Shown one piece after another: positions 36,193-47,389 of a stretch of 64,000 nucleotides of DNA. How positions within the stretch are numbered: position 1 is the stretch's first letter; the number at the start of each line of letters is the position of its first letter. A program made the position numbers and the translations under genes. Source of the stretch: Nageia nagi. Its lineage: Eukaryota; Pinophyta. Location: NCBI GenBank assembly GCA_050084985.1, contig JBITNC010000001.1:213032001-213096000 (forward strand), written 5' to 3'. Below the pieces are notes generated by a model that was not told the origin of the DNA, did not search any database, and saw only the letters and a list, made by a program, of their open reading frames with translations.

Positions 36193-36384
36193 ATATTTAA
36201 TAGTATTCCTTTTAAATCTAACCTTTTTATTTCTATCATAATCATTAGGAATGGTTTTAATTATTTAAGTAATTATAAATGTCAAAGTACCAATTTTGAA
36301 AATTATTTTTTTTAACAATAAAAAAAATATGAATTTCATGCATATAATTAATGTAAGGAGTACTAAGCTTATGATTTTTCAAGA

Positions 36385-36844
36385 TAGTCTCATCATCCTC
36401 AATTTTAATTGGAGCAAGAGAAGCTACACTTTCCATTGCATCTACTTACCTATTATTAGTCATAAGTATATTTTGAATGGTATATTTATTAAACTGATCC
36501 AATAAGTCATTAACCACTACTTTATAAGGCCTCAATTTCTCATCTTTTGTATCAAAAATATCTTATACTTGGTTAATGATAGGTTGTGAGTCACCATAAA
36601 TTTCTAAATATTTAATTCTTAGTGAAATAACTTCATTTAGACTCAATATCAATGCTTCATACTCTACCATATTATTTTTACATTCAAAACCAAGTTTATA
36701 ATCCATAGGGATTACCTTATTTGTAGGAGAAACCCAAAAAATACCAACCCCAGCTCTGTATGAACATTTAGATCCATCAAAGTATAATATCCAAACAATG
36801 GGTTCATATTCCATGAGGCATACATATTTATTAGGGATCATCAT
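36385..36844 (-). pseudogene. Archaeal-type RNase H (aRNH) of the 34-41 kb Tat element
   Basis: The minus strand reads WILYFDGSKCSYRAGVGIFW, then NMVEYEALILSLNEVISL and LEIYGDSQPIINQV. After a stop, the tail VDAMESVASLAPI lies near 36400-36440. The four acidic catalytic positions of the fold (D in FDGS, E in VEYEAL, D in YGDS, D in VDAM) are all visible. It sits between the gypsy RNase H and the integrase, the usual place in Tat elements. Confidence 0.83.
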
Positions 36845-36899
36845 CTCATCAAAATCATGCCACTGGAAGGCCTCTAATAGGTCTATACACTATTGATGG

Positions 36900-37420
36900 T
36901 GGATAATCCTAATACTTATCTAGAAATTCCTTATGGATCATTGCTTCATCATTCTAAGGAAATTTAGCTATCAAATCTATAATTGCCTACCCTTTTACTA
37001 GCTTATAATTCACCATATTGATATCAAATTCCTATAACAACATTAGCCATTTTGCAACCCTGCCTGGTAAATTCTTCTTTTCCATAAGATATTTCAATGG
37101 GTTAATAATAAATGTAGTACAATATAGTAGATAATATCTCAATTTTTTAGTAGTGAATATAATACCATAATAGAGTTTTTCCATTTATGTGTACCTAGCT
37201 TCATTTTTAATGAGAGTTTTGCAAAGGTAATAAATAGCTCTTTCTTTATTTTCCTTATCTTTTTTATACAACATTACCCTAAAGGAATATAATGTAGTTG
37301 AGATATACAAATAAATAGGTTTTGAGAAGTCCATAGGCACTAAGATTGGGGGGTTGTGAAAATATTGTTTAATATCCTCAAAATCTTATTGACATTTATC
37401 ATCCCATACAAATTTAACAT
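36900..37420 (-). pseudogene. Gypsy-type RNase H of the 34-41 kb Tat element
   Basis: The minus strand reads KPIYLYISTTLYSFRVMLYK, ERAIYYLCKTLIKNEARYT, EKLYYGIIFTTKKLRYYLL and NPLKYLMEKKNLPGRVAKWL across about 37010-37330. These are the RNase H blocks found after RT in Tat pol proteins. The first catalytic aspartate position reads ISTT, which is common in elements where aRNH has taken over the activity. Confidence 0.78.
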
Positions 37421-37699
37421 TTTTTTTAGTAAATGTGTGAATGGTCTACACTTATCTCCAACTTGGAAAATCAATCTCCTTACTAAATTGATCTTTCCTT
37501 GGAGACTCGTTAATTATTTTAAATTCTTTAGGAGAGACATGCTAATGATAGCTTTTACCTTCTTTAGATCTAATTAAATTCCTCTTTTAAATACCATGAA
37601 ACCTAACAACTTTCCATAGGTAATAATAAAAGTACATTTTTGAGGTTTAAGTCTAAGTTTGTACCTTTTTAGAATTTGGAATACTTCCTCAAGCATATC

Positions 37700-38300
37700 T
37701 AGATGATCTTAGCCTTGTTTGGATTTTACCAAGATGTCATCAACATATACCTCAACTGATTTATGAATGTGCTCATGAAACATTGAAACCATAACCCTTT
37801 GATATGTAGCATCTACATTTTTTAGTCCAAAAGGCATAACCTTGCAACAAAAATTTTCCCATGGAGTGATAAAGGTAGTCTTATGTTGGTCATTTGGATT
37901 GATTAGGATTTGATTGTAACAAAAAAATCCATCCATAAAAGATAATGTATCATGACCAGCTATGCTATCCATAATCATATCAATATTTAGCAATGGGAAA
38001 TCATATTTAGGATAAGCATTATTAATATCCTAAAAATCAATGCAAACCCTTATTTACTTGATTAGCTTTGTAATAGGAATAATGTTATCCATCCATTCAG
38101 AATAATCAATAGGCCTAATAAAACTAGTATTTAAATATTTCTCTATTTCTTTCTTAATTAACAAAGATTTTGAAGGGTGCATTTTTCTTGGCTTTTGTTT
38201 GACTAGCTTAGCTCCCTTTTTAAGTGGTAAATTGTGCATAACAAATGAAGGATCTAAACTAGGAATATCATTGTAAAACCAAGCAAAATTCTTATGATGT
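37700..38300 (-). pseudogene. Reverse transcriptase of the 34-41 kb Tat element
   Basis: 38054-38239 reads KKEIEKYLNTSFIRPIDYSE (finger region). 37709-37993 reads LSFMDGFFCYNQILI, HKTTFITPWENFCCKVMPFG, LKNVDATYQRVM and the catalytic box VYVDDILVKS with both aspartates. The order and spacing match Ty3/gypsy RT. A frame break near 38000-38050 removes the VDFR-like block. Confidence 0.87.
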
Positions 38301-39289
38301 TTAATGAATTTATTTTTTTACCTTTCATATTGTAGAGTAGGGAGGGTTGCTCCAATTTGCACCAATATTTGTTCATCAATAGTTTTGGTAATGACATTCA
38401 CCAATTCCTATACTAGAAAGGTAAGCCCATCTTCCTTTTGTAATAGAGAAGGTAATTCCTCTAATATTTGTATATCATATGAAATATTATCCTCTAGTTA
38501 AACCTAAAATACTTCATTGAAATTCACTTCTTAGCCAAAATAAGCATATTCATTGAGAATGTAATTGACATGTCTCTTTTCATTAGACTTAGGCAACTTT
38601 GAATGTGCCCCTAAGTATTCTAAAATATCAACATTAGTACTAAAATAGTCAAATTATAAAGAAATAGTATCATCAATTCATAAGTTTTTAACAATATCAT
38701 CAGATAACTCAATCAAATTACATTCTTTCATAAACTTTATAGGTCCTAAGCCTTGTTTAGTATTGATATCAGTTCTTAGTCCTTTCTTATTCAATTGGGC
38801 TATGGAATTATCAGGAAATGAAGGCGTTCCTTATCCAAACTTTCCTAATCCTCCCCATTTGTACTTACAATTTTCAATCATATACTTATGAATAAAAAGA
38901 GATAGAAAGAGTTTACCCATGTTTGTGTTTGGTTGAACTATTATGGATTTTTTAGGACTAGGCAATATAGATGTGATAGAGTAATATCATTTTTCATCTC
39001 CACTATTTTCACATCTTTGATAGCCTTCTAGTAGAAATCCATGCCATTGATGGCCCTCCATAAATAGATTTTTGGGTCATCCAAAATATTTCATGAATGA
39101 AAATAAATCCAAGTTCTCAATTTTGTAAGTACCCATCCTAGTTTTTATAATCTGAGTATGTTTTTCTATACTTGCCCCTAGTGAATTATGTTTTAAGGGA
39201 TCAATCTCATATCTAGGATAAGTCACTATAATTTATTCAAAATATTCTACATTACATAAAGCATATGGTTCTATATCATAGAGCACTAT
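38301..39289 (-). other. Pol spacer between protease and RT, no domain recognised
   Basis: The minus strand looks coding-like but is broken, with Lys/Glu/Ile-rich pieces. It is probably the linker and RT N-terminus of the Tat polyprotein. Confidence 0.45.
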
Positions 39290-39890
39290 ATGAACCTCCC
39301 TTTGAAATTCAAACTTAGTATGCCATGTATAGTAGATGGGATTGCATCCATATGATGAAGCCAAGGCCTTCCCAATAACAAATTATATGATAACTTGGAA
39401 TCAACCATTTGAAATGTAGTTGTAATTATTCTTACCCTTGTATTTACCATAATTTTGGCTATCCCATTACTTTTTCAAATGAGCTATTATATGCTCTATT
39501 CGTGAATGTAGCTTCTTCTAATGAAGGGAATTCTACACCTTTTTCTTTGAGTTGAACCAAAAACTTATGGAAACAAACATTAATAGTTGATCCATTATAT
39601 ACCAACATTATTTTTATTTCCTATCCATCAATCATAGGTGTAATATATAAATCTAAATATTCATCAAGCAATTCTTTGTTAAGCTTTTTAGATTTGTAGA
39701 AAGAGATAGGATCACATTCCTTAATAGCTCTAAGCTTTTTAAAGAACATAGTAGTAGATGTATTTATATGGACTACCTTATTTTTGAACAAATCATATAA
39801 GATATTCTTATTTGCTTTAGATGTAGATATAATATCATACAAACTAATCTTTGCAGGAGTAGTTTTCAATTGCTCTATCACACTATATGT
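39290..39890 (-). pseudogene. Aspartic protease region of the 34-41 kb Tat element
   Basis: 39621-39881 reads IEQLKTTPAKISLYDIISTS, the segment that precedes the protease in this lineage (the same TPA-R/K-ISLxD phrase occurs at about 46655-46690 in the plus-strand element). The active site follows near 39575-39600 as VYNGSTINVCFHKFL, where the catalytic aspartate of the D-G-S/T triad reads asparagine. YNLLLG-type and PSTIHG-type words follow near 39290-39370. Confidence 0.7.
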
Positions 39891-40339
39891 CTTTAGATCA
39901 GGTGGTATACTTGTTCTATAGTGACAAGATTAGGAGCATGCCTTGGACACCCTATTCTTAATTCAAAACATACCTCTTTGTCCACTAAAACTATATTCAT
40001 TGTATGTCCTTTATTTTTATTTGTTTGATCAATTTGATATGTTCCTTGAGCAATAAGATCTAATATTGCTACTTGTAATGCCTAGCAAAAAGTTTTAGCA
40101 TAACCTTCCTTTGATGAAATATATAATAAGTATTTGATTTTCCCATAGGACCATTATCATCTTATGTAGATTTTTCCATTGTATATAATAATCCCTTTTT
40201 CATTATATCCCTCATAATAAATTTTTATTGATTTGGAAAAGTGTATCTTATGTATTTTATAGTAGTAGATCTTTGTAATTTGGTGGAGAAATAGGTCTAT
40301 CAACCATATGGATAGATGTTTCTTATTTTTAGCATATGT

Positions 40340-40930
40340 TCATCTATTTTCCTTATAAAAGGGATTAGGTGCATACTTGAGCCCACTTAATTCAAGTAAC
40401 ACTTTCTCTTTTTGCAATAATTCTTGTATCAATGCTCTAAAGCCAATATTTTTATTACTAGGAGCATGAAAATTAAGAATAGGTACAATAGAATATCTAA
40501 AGATAACACAAATTTCAATTTCATCCAATTTACTTCTAATTAATTACCATACCTTTTTGAACTATGGAATGTATTTTTTTAAGGTTTCATTACCCCCTTG
40601 CCTCATTGCACATAACTCTATAATAGTACTTTTGTCTTTGATATTATGTTTGTATTGTCCCATGAATAACTTAACCAATGACTTGAAAGAATTAATTGAA
40701 GCACCAAGTAAATTATAGAACCATTGAATAGCATCACCTTTCAAACTCCTCAAGAAGAGTTTTTCCAACAACTTCTCTTTTGACCCTAATTTCAATAAGC
40801 ACTCCTCCTACATGTTGATAAGATGCTATTTTGGATCTTGTTCACCACTGAACATATCAAACTTGGGGGACTTATGCTCAGGTGGTAGGGGAAAATTATG
40901 GATCTCCTTAGACAAGGTTGAGATTAATAC
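40340..40930 (-). pseudogene. Gag of the 34-41 kb Tat element
   Basis: Minus-strand frames give PKFDMFSGEQDPK near 40830-40880, then EKLLEKLFLRSLKGDAIQWF and FKSLVKLFMGQYKHNIKDK (40562-40795). These make up the retrotransposon gag core with the W of DAIQWFYNL. 40340-40528 continues with GFRALIQELLQKEKVLLELS. A zinc knuckle is not evident. Confidence 0.75.
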
Positions 40931-40984
40931 ACCATCATAGTCTAACTTGCATTTGGTCTGATTTTTTTTTTAAAATTAGGCTCT

Positions 40985-41265
40985 TTATTTTAGATTCAAG
41001 TGCACCTAGGAGGTAACTAGAGGCTTAAATTTTATAGTTTATGGGGTGTAGTACACCTAGGGGTTAGTTATCTAGGTGCATTATGCCTAATAGGCCATGA
41101 GGAGGTAAAAAATTATAAATTTTAGGGTGTAGTATGCTTAGAATGAGGCATAATGCATATAGGGGCTCCTAAAGGTCAAATTTGGGCTTCTTTTAGGGTG
41201 TATTATGCGTAGGAATCAATTGTTAGGATTCAATATGCTTGGGATGAGGTGCAATGTACTTAGGA
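40985..41265. repeat. Degenerate tandem repeat around GGTGTAGTATGC words
   Basis: Three loose units of about 85-90 bp share TTTTAGGGTGTA(G/T)TA(T/C)GC and a following (G/A)TGAGG(C/T)(A/G)(T/C)AATG or GGTGCATTATG phrase. They lie just upstream of the Tat element's gag and could be part of its leader. Confidence 0.5.
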
Positions 41266-41332
41266 AGAAGAGTACAATATTAACTATACCTCTATGTAGA
41301 GAATGGATAGTTTATTATAAACATATCAAAAT

Positions 41333-41423
41333 TGTAACAACCCACTTGAACAATCTTTTTAAGACCTTGATGACTTTGAGGAAATTGAAATTAAGTTTTA
41401 AACAATTTGCATTATACAATGAA

Positions 41424-41460
<37 letters not shown>

Positions 41461-42700
41461 AATTTGATGTTGGATTTGAGTTTATTATGACATAGGTAAA
41501 AAGTTGACCAATGTGGTTGTTAGGAAGAAAACCCTAGGGAACCAAAGATGATTTGGTTATGGGAATGAATTGGCAAGAGAGGAAATGATTGGCATTGATT
41601 AATTGATAGACATAAATACCCTAGTACATTATATATATGCATATCACCATAATTATGTATTATATTTGATTTTGATGTTGTATGTGTTTATGCATTAACA
41701 AATTGCCTTGCAAGATGAATGGTTGTCATAGGTAAATATGATCTTTAAAAATATATATTATGCATTTGAAAATTGTTTGATTATTTTCAAATAATAGAAG
41801 GAATATTCCAATTATTTGAATTTGAATTTTTCACCAAAAAAGTTTTATTAGATTTGGGTGAAATTAAAATTTAGGGTTAAAAGATTATTTTTCATGTTTT
41901 CATGGTTTCAAGGATATTTTAGGATTTTGTGAAAATAATGGAGAAGGTATCCCTACAAAATTTGTTTCCTTATGTTAGGTGCAAGAAATTATTAGAAATA
42001 TTTTGTAGTGTAATAGAAAGAGTTCAAATTATTTTGTATGATACAATAATTGCAAACAAAATTATTTGATACCTACCATAAAAAATAAAATACCTACTCC
42101 TCCAAAATAAGAAATATTGAGTTGGAAAAATAGACACTTCTTTTGGATATATTATAGCTACCTTTAGCTATAAATATTTAAAGAACCCTTAGGGAAAGGT
42201 CATCATATCATTCTCCCTCTCTTTCTAAGATTTTGGTCTAAAGTCTAGTGGAGAAAGAATTATCTTCTCAAATTATCCATGTGCTCTTTCTCTCCTTTGA
42301 GATACTAAAGCTAAAATGGTTAGCCATAGCATTGAGGTCTATTTTATAATTTTGAGTGTATTTATGGGTTTATATAATAGTTAAGAGTATTTTATTATGG
42401 CTTTGTATGAGCTTGTACCTTTGAAATATAAAGTGTTTATTTATATTTCATAATACTTCATGTGAATACATTGTAAAATTTGTCCATATCTATAGGTAAA
42501 TATCTAATGAAAGGATTGGAAAAATTAATTTATGATTTTGTGAAATTTATTGGAAGGGTGTAAATATTATTTAAAATTCATAATGAAATAAAAATTATTT
42601 TATGTAATTTATATAAGTTGATGCCATGTGATTTTACTTGATCTATTTTGTATGTATGACTAGTGTTGGAATGACATGAGTACTACTAGGGATGAATTAT
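41333..42700 (+). repeat. Possible LTR-like fragment with TATA box
   Basis: TGTAACAACCCACTTGAACA at 41333 resembles many gypsy LTR starts. CTATAAATATTTAAAG at 42168-42183 followed by a C/T-rich stretch looks like an LTR promoter and R region. No target duplication, second copy or primer site was found, so the right end is arbitrary. Confidence 0.25.
41425..41459. repeat. (TG)n microsatellite
   Basis: An uninterrupted 35-bp run of TG repeats. Confidence 0.95.
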
Positions 42701-43199
42701 TTTCAAAAGATCAAAAAGTATACTATTCATAATATCTTAATTGAACCAATGGAGTGCAATCATAAAGAAATGTTCCACTTGTGCACCTTGTGGAGTGTGC
42801 CTTTATAATATTAAATGAATCTATGATTAGTGATATTTGATTCCTTATGGTGAGTGCTACCAAGCAATAAACCCTGCTAGGATTCTTAGCTGCCATCCAT
42901 CCCTCATTTGGTTTTGAAATAAGCTTCTTGCTATATTTCCAAAGCTTGTAGTGCAAATATATTATGATGAATTCTTGGATCCAAATACCCTATGTTTTAT
43001 ATATCATGAAGGTATCTTTTCATAGAAAGAGAAGCACCACTCTTAATGACCCTAGATGTTATGTGGATAGCAAGTTTAACTTTAGTAATGATCGACATTC
43101 ATACCTTATGTTGGAACCTCTATGGAAGCACACATTGAATGAATGTTGGAAAAGGATTAAAAAGTTTGAATTTGCTCCAAATAATAGCAATTACATAAG
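42701..43199. other. No gene recognised
   Basis: Short frames exist on both strands (42723-42956 minus, 42964-43314 plus) but neither shows a known domain. The plus one runs antisense into the PPR remnant at 43200. Confidence 0.4.
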
Positions 43200-43620
43200 A
43201 GTCCCTAGAAAATCCATTCTATGCACAATATGTGATCATCAGATTGTATTTGATAAGGCATATTGTCAAATAATTTATTGGCCCCTTCAGTGTATCCATT
43301 TTACTATATTTTGATATGGCATTTTATCAAATTATTCTTAAGCCCTTCAATGTATCTATTTTTGGCATATCTTGCAGTTTATAATTTCCATAAGATAGTT
43401 TGTTAAAAATAATTTATAGGCACTTTCAATGCATCTATCTCTAATATGATCATGAGATTGTATTTAATGAGGATTTTTTTCAAAAAATTCACTATTCATT
43501 TCAATGCATCTATCACATCATCTTTGAGGCTACATTTGATGAAGCATTTTGTTATTCAATTCACAGGCCCTTTCAATGCAACCATTTTGTTCATATTTCA
43601 CAACCATTACATTGGGAAAG
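43200..43620 (-). pseudogene. PPR (S-motif) pseudogene fragment
   Basis: The plus strand repeats, about every 100 bp, a phrase like CATTTTGTCAAATAATTCAC then CCCTTTCAATGCATCCATTT. On the minus strand this is the reverse of successive motifs of the kind NGxIExALEL-FDKMPH-NVVSW. Four decayed motifs can be followed. The 43.6-56.1 kb retrotransposon is inserted at its upper end. Confidence 0.6.
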
Positions 43621-43625
43621 GGTAG
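43621..43625. repeat. Left target-site duplication GGTAG
   Basis: Directly precedes the LTR start TGTATATT; recurs at 56105-56109. Confidence 0.92.
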
Positions 43626-43830
43626 TGTATATTCATACATAATAACTTATTTATTTAGAGCCCCAACGTACTTTTCTTGCAACTATAAGTTCATTTTAAG
43701 ATCTCTAGAAGTTTTGGAACAAATAAAGCTTACATTTTGGTGAAGACTGGGTTCTGGAGATGATGAGGTCAGCAGAGAGATAATTGAAAAGCTGGAGGTA
43801 GCAGAAGTAAAGCATTCTGGAATAAGATGA

Positions 43831-44025
43831 TGATGTCATAGTAGAAAGAATAAACTTAGTTGTAGAAAAGACCAAGTTCTGGAATAAGATGATGACATCA
43901 TAGCAGAAAGAATAAACTTAGTTGTAGAAAAGATGGGGTTCCAGAGATGATGAGGTTAGCAAAGAGATAATTGAAAAGCTAGAGGTAGCAGAAGTAAAGC
44001 ATTCTAGAATAAGATGATGACATCA
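43831..44025 (+). promoter_or_regulatory. Three decayed TGACGTCA-like sites in U3
   Basis: TGATGTCA at 43831-43838, TGACATCA at 43893-43900 and TGACATCA at 44018-44025. At the matching places in the 3' LTR the sites read TGACATCA, TGATGTCA and TGATGTCA (55081, 55143, 55268). Each pair has one TG and one CA form, as expected if the ancestor was TGACGTCA with a methylated CG. TGACG/ACGT-core palindromes bind plant bZIP (TGA-type) factors; such boxes act in some stress-induced retrotransposon promoters. The functional role is inference. Confidence 0.6.
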
Positions 44026-44314
44026 CAGAAGATAAGATGGTCACATTTTGGCAAAGACTGGGTTTCGGAGATGATGAGGTCAGTAAGGTGTGATCAAAAG
44101 GCCCGAAGTCATTGAATAAAGTTGTCCAAAATAACAATGTCACAAAGAAAGGATAATTATAGTTTTGGAGGTAGTTACCTTCCATGACATTCTCAGTTTT
44201 GTAACTGTCAAACAAATGGCATGTATGTATGATGATAGTTAGAAGTGGCCAGAATCTTGAGGCCATTTTGTAAATCATTCTATTTTCATTTTCTTGTAAC
44301 TGTTATTTCTTCAG

Positions 44315-44326
44315 TATAAGTATATG
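44315..44326 (+). promoter_or_regulatory. TATA box in the 5' LTR
   Basis: TATAAGTATATG lies about 290 bp after the last TGACGTCA-like site and is unchanged in the 3' LTR (55565-55576). It is a likely Pol II core promoter. Confidence 0.55.
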
Positions 44327-44865
44327 AAAATAAAGTGAAAGAAGGGTTGGAAGCCCTAGTATTGCTCTTTACATTTATTCTCGAAAAACTGTAGTCTTTT
44401 ATCAGTAATATGAAACCATCTTGACCTTTCTTGTCTAGCACTTGTAATTATCATTCTTAATTTGGTTACATCATGGTAGCTTGGCTTGTTTCCTGAATGG
44501 TAATCACGAGTTGCTAGTATAACTGTGTCTGCTACATGGTAGAGTAAAGCTGGGAAACTATTAGAGAGTGAGAGCTTGTACCATAGCTGCTACACTAGAT
44601 TCAGACCAAGGTTTTACACACTATGAAAGCCCATGCTGAACTACTGATCCTCCTTTGCTTTCTCTCTTGTTACCCTAAACCTTTGCTTAAATTCCTCGCA
44701 CTCTACTCTTTTATTTTTCTTTCCTGCTACTTTTCCTACACCCAATGTATAAGGAACCAGCCTTCTCCGAAGATTAGACTGTCACATAGTCTGTTCTTGA
44801 TTTACTCTGGTTAAGATTGTTCGCGATGCATATATTACACAATCCTAATCAATAGTATTTCTTTT

Positions 44866-44889
44866 TGGCATGCCTGGTGGGACTCGAAG
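44866..44889 (+). other. Primer-binding site, tRNA acceptor plus T-arm complement
   Basis: TGGCATGCCTGGTGGGACTC followed by GAAG starts 11 bases after the 5' LTR. Its complement reads like a tRNA 3' end: a T-arm TTCGAGTCCCACC, an acceptor strand and CCA. It suits an Arg-type tRNA as I recall it, but the exact tRNA is not certain. Confidence 0.75.
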
Positions 44890-45001
44890 AAACTTATTGG
44901 TGACTCTGCTGAAGCACTATCTTGGTATGTATTAAAGCAGATTATTTGTAAATATCATATGTGCTTTTGAACCTTTCATTTTCTTTTGCCACCTAGATTT
45001 T

Positions 45002-46320
45002 ATGTGGACAAGATCTAAAACTAGAGCAGCAAAAGAAACACCGAATTTTAGAGCGTTAGATGTTCCTAAGAGAAAGACCCTGATCAAGTCCAAATCTCTG
45101 AATAGTATCAGCACCCTAAAATCCTTTACCAAGCTAGAACCATCTAATCTTCATACTAGAAATATCTCTCCTACAATGGCTAATCCAATTCAGAATATTT
45201 ATCCAGAATGGGATAATGGGGTACCAATAGCCCTGGCGGTGTTGCATGACATCCCAGCGAATGTTTTCAAAACCCTTCCAGAGTTTGATGCAACTACAGA
45301 GAAAATAGCTTATGAACATTGTGTTGATGTAACTGGCCTAGCTAAGATTCATAATATCCAACATGAAGATGTCATGGTGAGATTATTGGCTCAGTCTTTC
45401 AAAGGAATGGTCCTAGATTGGTACAGGGGCCTTCCTAATGGATCTATAACCACTTGGGCTCAACTGGTAGAGCCCTTTATCTTGGAATTTAATGAATTAG
45501 GAGATCCTTTTTCTTTGTTAACATAGTTCACTTCAATCAAAAGATATGAGCAAGAAAATATCCCAGATTTCAACATTAGATTCCAAAAAACTTGGATGAG
45601 AGTACCCATGCCAATCAGGCCTCAGCAATTTCAAGCCCTAATGTATTACCTAAGGGCCTTTCCTCTGGATCTCTCTCTGTAAATCCAAAATTCTGGAGTG
45701 AATACTTTCCCTGAGGTCTATAGATAAGCAGTGTATGTTGAATCCTATCTTATTGCAGTTGGAAAATTGCCAAGTCGCATGCTAATGCTTTATTTTCCAA
45801 TAACCACCCAACAACAAATTTTAAGACCTCAAGCAATTAGTTTGGCTCCACCACTGGCTAGCATCCCCGCTCCTATTCAACAGTGGCCACCAACCTTGCC
45901 AGTCCCTAGAGCTCCCTTGGCTTTACCATCCCCTTATCAGCCTAATATGAATCAAGGGGTAGCTTCATCGATGGAGATTCAGGAACTCCAAAACTTGTGT
46001 AGAAATATGGCAAACCAAATTACCATTTTAAGCAGATAAAACAATGTAAGAAGATATCCTTATCCTGCTATAGAAAAAGCTCAACATGTGTTAAATGAGA
46101 ATGTAGGCCAAGCTTCCTCTTCCGGGTCAACCACTAGTTTGTGTTTAGCCTGCAATGATGCTCATGAACAAACCACATGCCCTATTTATCAGTACCAAGA
46201 GTATCTATCAAGAAGTGGAGGTATTCCTCCACTTGGTGCAGCTAATGATGTGAACCAACATGTAAACCTAATGAATTTTACACTGATAGATATAGGAGTT
46301 TTTGCTATGGAAACAAGATC
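45002..46320 (+). pseudogene. Gag of the 12.5-kb Tat element
   Basis: It starts at MWTRSKTRAAKETPNF, a basic N-terminus, about 110 bp after the primer site. The gag core reads VMVRLLAQSFKGMVLDWYRG then LPNGSITTWAQLVEPFILEF, ending at an in-frame TAG at 45524-45526 after LLT. The same frame continues with FTSIKRYEQENIPDFNIRFQ. Two more stops lie near 45680 and 45725. A Pro/Gln-rich linker follows (45731-46039), then the zinc knuckle CLACNDAHEQTTC at about 46147-46185 (C-x2-C-x3-H-x4-C, one residue short of the usual spacing). Gag forms the particle and binds element RNA. Confidence 0.88.
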
Positions 46321-46639
46321 AGGGAAAAGACCCCTAGTCTCTAGCATTCCGAAAAAAAAGGTTGAACCCCAAAAGAGTTCTGGAACAGTGTTTCCTAAAA
46401 GGCAAGATACCATTCTCAGTTCTAAGGAAAAGATCCCAGAAAAGGAAATAGCTTCCCAAAAATTCCCATTTCCAGAAACCAAACTGATGCCCAAAATCGG
46501 TGATCAAAATCTCTGGAGGTTAAGGTTCCCTTCACTTACCAAGCACCAGAGAAAAGATGATACTCTACAGCTTCAGGGAAAATTTACTGACAGATTCAAA
46601 AACAAAAATGGTGAACCTCTGGCTATCCTAGAGTTCAAC

Positions 46640-47200
46640 ATTATGGCGGAACTAAAGAGAACTCCAGCAAGAGTGTCTTTGTTTGAAGCTCTAAAAATTC
46701 CTGGACAAATTTATTTACTGAAAACATCCCTTGTAGCCTTGAATGAAGGAATGGAAAGAGTGCTTAATCTTTTTGAAATAGCAAAATATCCAAGGATGGG
46801 AAAGAACAAACCTCTAGCCTTTTACATGACTTTGGAAATCGAGGGATATGTACTCCATAATTGTTTGGTTGATTCTGGGGCAGCTACTACTATGATGCCT
46901 AAAGCAGTGTGCGATGTGATGGGGTTGCCTATGACAAGAACATCCACCGGAGTATTACAATTGGATTCCACACCTGTCAAAATAGTAGGAGTAATCAAGG
47001 ATGTAGTCCTAAAAATACATAAGTGTCCCTCTGTAATTATTATCTAGGAGGTTGTAGTTATTGAGCTGCCCCCTTTGTTCAGGCTATGTCTGTCTAGAGA
47101 GTTTACAACTAAGAGAGGGGGTTATCTAGCGATGGAATATACTCATTATTTGATCCCTTGTGGGAATAAGAGGGTAAGACTAAATAATGAGGAAATTTCT
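46640..47200 (+). pseudogene. Aspartic protease region of the 12.5-kb Tat element
   Basis: It begins with the conserved lead-in LKRTPARVSLFEALKIPGQI (about 46650), then LEIEGYVLHNCLVDSGAATT with the active site DSGA at about 46870, then MMPKAVCDVMGLPMTR. After a TAG at 47045-47047 the frame continues with FRLCLSREFTTKRGGYLAME and YTHYLIPCGNKRVRLN, the usual C-terminal end. The catalytic aspartate is intact. It is in one frame with the preceding gag tail from 46088. Confidence 0.85.
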
Positions 47201-47389
47201 GAGTTTCATGTAGAGAAAAAGGAGGAGGTTTGCACAATCTTTGGTGAATTGGAAGAATCAGACGAATTGCTGGAAGAGCTGCAAACCAAAGACCCTTGTA
47301 GTATGAGTATGCTCAACACCATCTATGACGTGGAGTTTGGAAATTATTGTTTAATAGAGCTAGAATCTTTCATCCCAGAACTCACAAGG

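Larger units (their letters stand above)
32478..40930 (-). mobile_element. Tat-lineage Ty3/gypsy element, 5' end not found
   Basis: Minus-strand domains in order down the coordinates are gag (40.9-40.3 kb), protease (39.9-39.3), RT (38.3-37.7), gypsy RNase H (37.4-36.9), archaeal-type RNase H (36.8-36.4) and integrase (36.2-35.0). A second, archaeal-type RNase H between RNase H and integrase is the mark of the Tat lineage. The purine tract and LTR start lie at 34023-34040. No matching LTR is seen above 41 kb, so the 5' end is either lost or too diverged to see. All domains carry stops. Confidence 0.82.
43626..44854 (+). repeat. 5' LTR of the 12.5-kb Tat element
   Basis: It starts TGTATATT and ends TA where the 3' LTR has CA. 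The U3 part carries internal repeats: GGAGATGATGAGGTCAGCA-like words recur near 43757, 43936 and 44076, and AGAAAGAATAAACTTAGTTG recurs at about 43843 and 43905. The short hydrophobic frame at 44623-44814 is duplicated in the other LTR and is not called a gene. Confidence 0.95.

Noticed and set aside
41333-42700. Solo LTR with defined ends
   Set aside because: Start and TATA box look plausible, but no target duplication or partner was found, so it is listed only as a low-confidence fragment.
42964-43314. 116-codon plus-strand frame
   Set aside because: Its end is antisense to a PPR remnant, and no known domain is visible.
44623-44814. Hydrophobic 63-codon frame, present again at 55873-56064
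   Set aside because: It lies within both LTRs, so the duplicate is expected from LTR identity and is not evidence of selection.
44866-44889. Partial tRNA gene
   Set aside because: Only the complement of a tRNA 3' end is present, placed exactly where a retrotransposon primer site should be.
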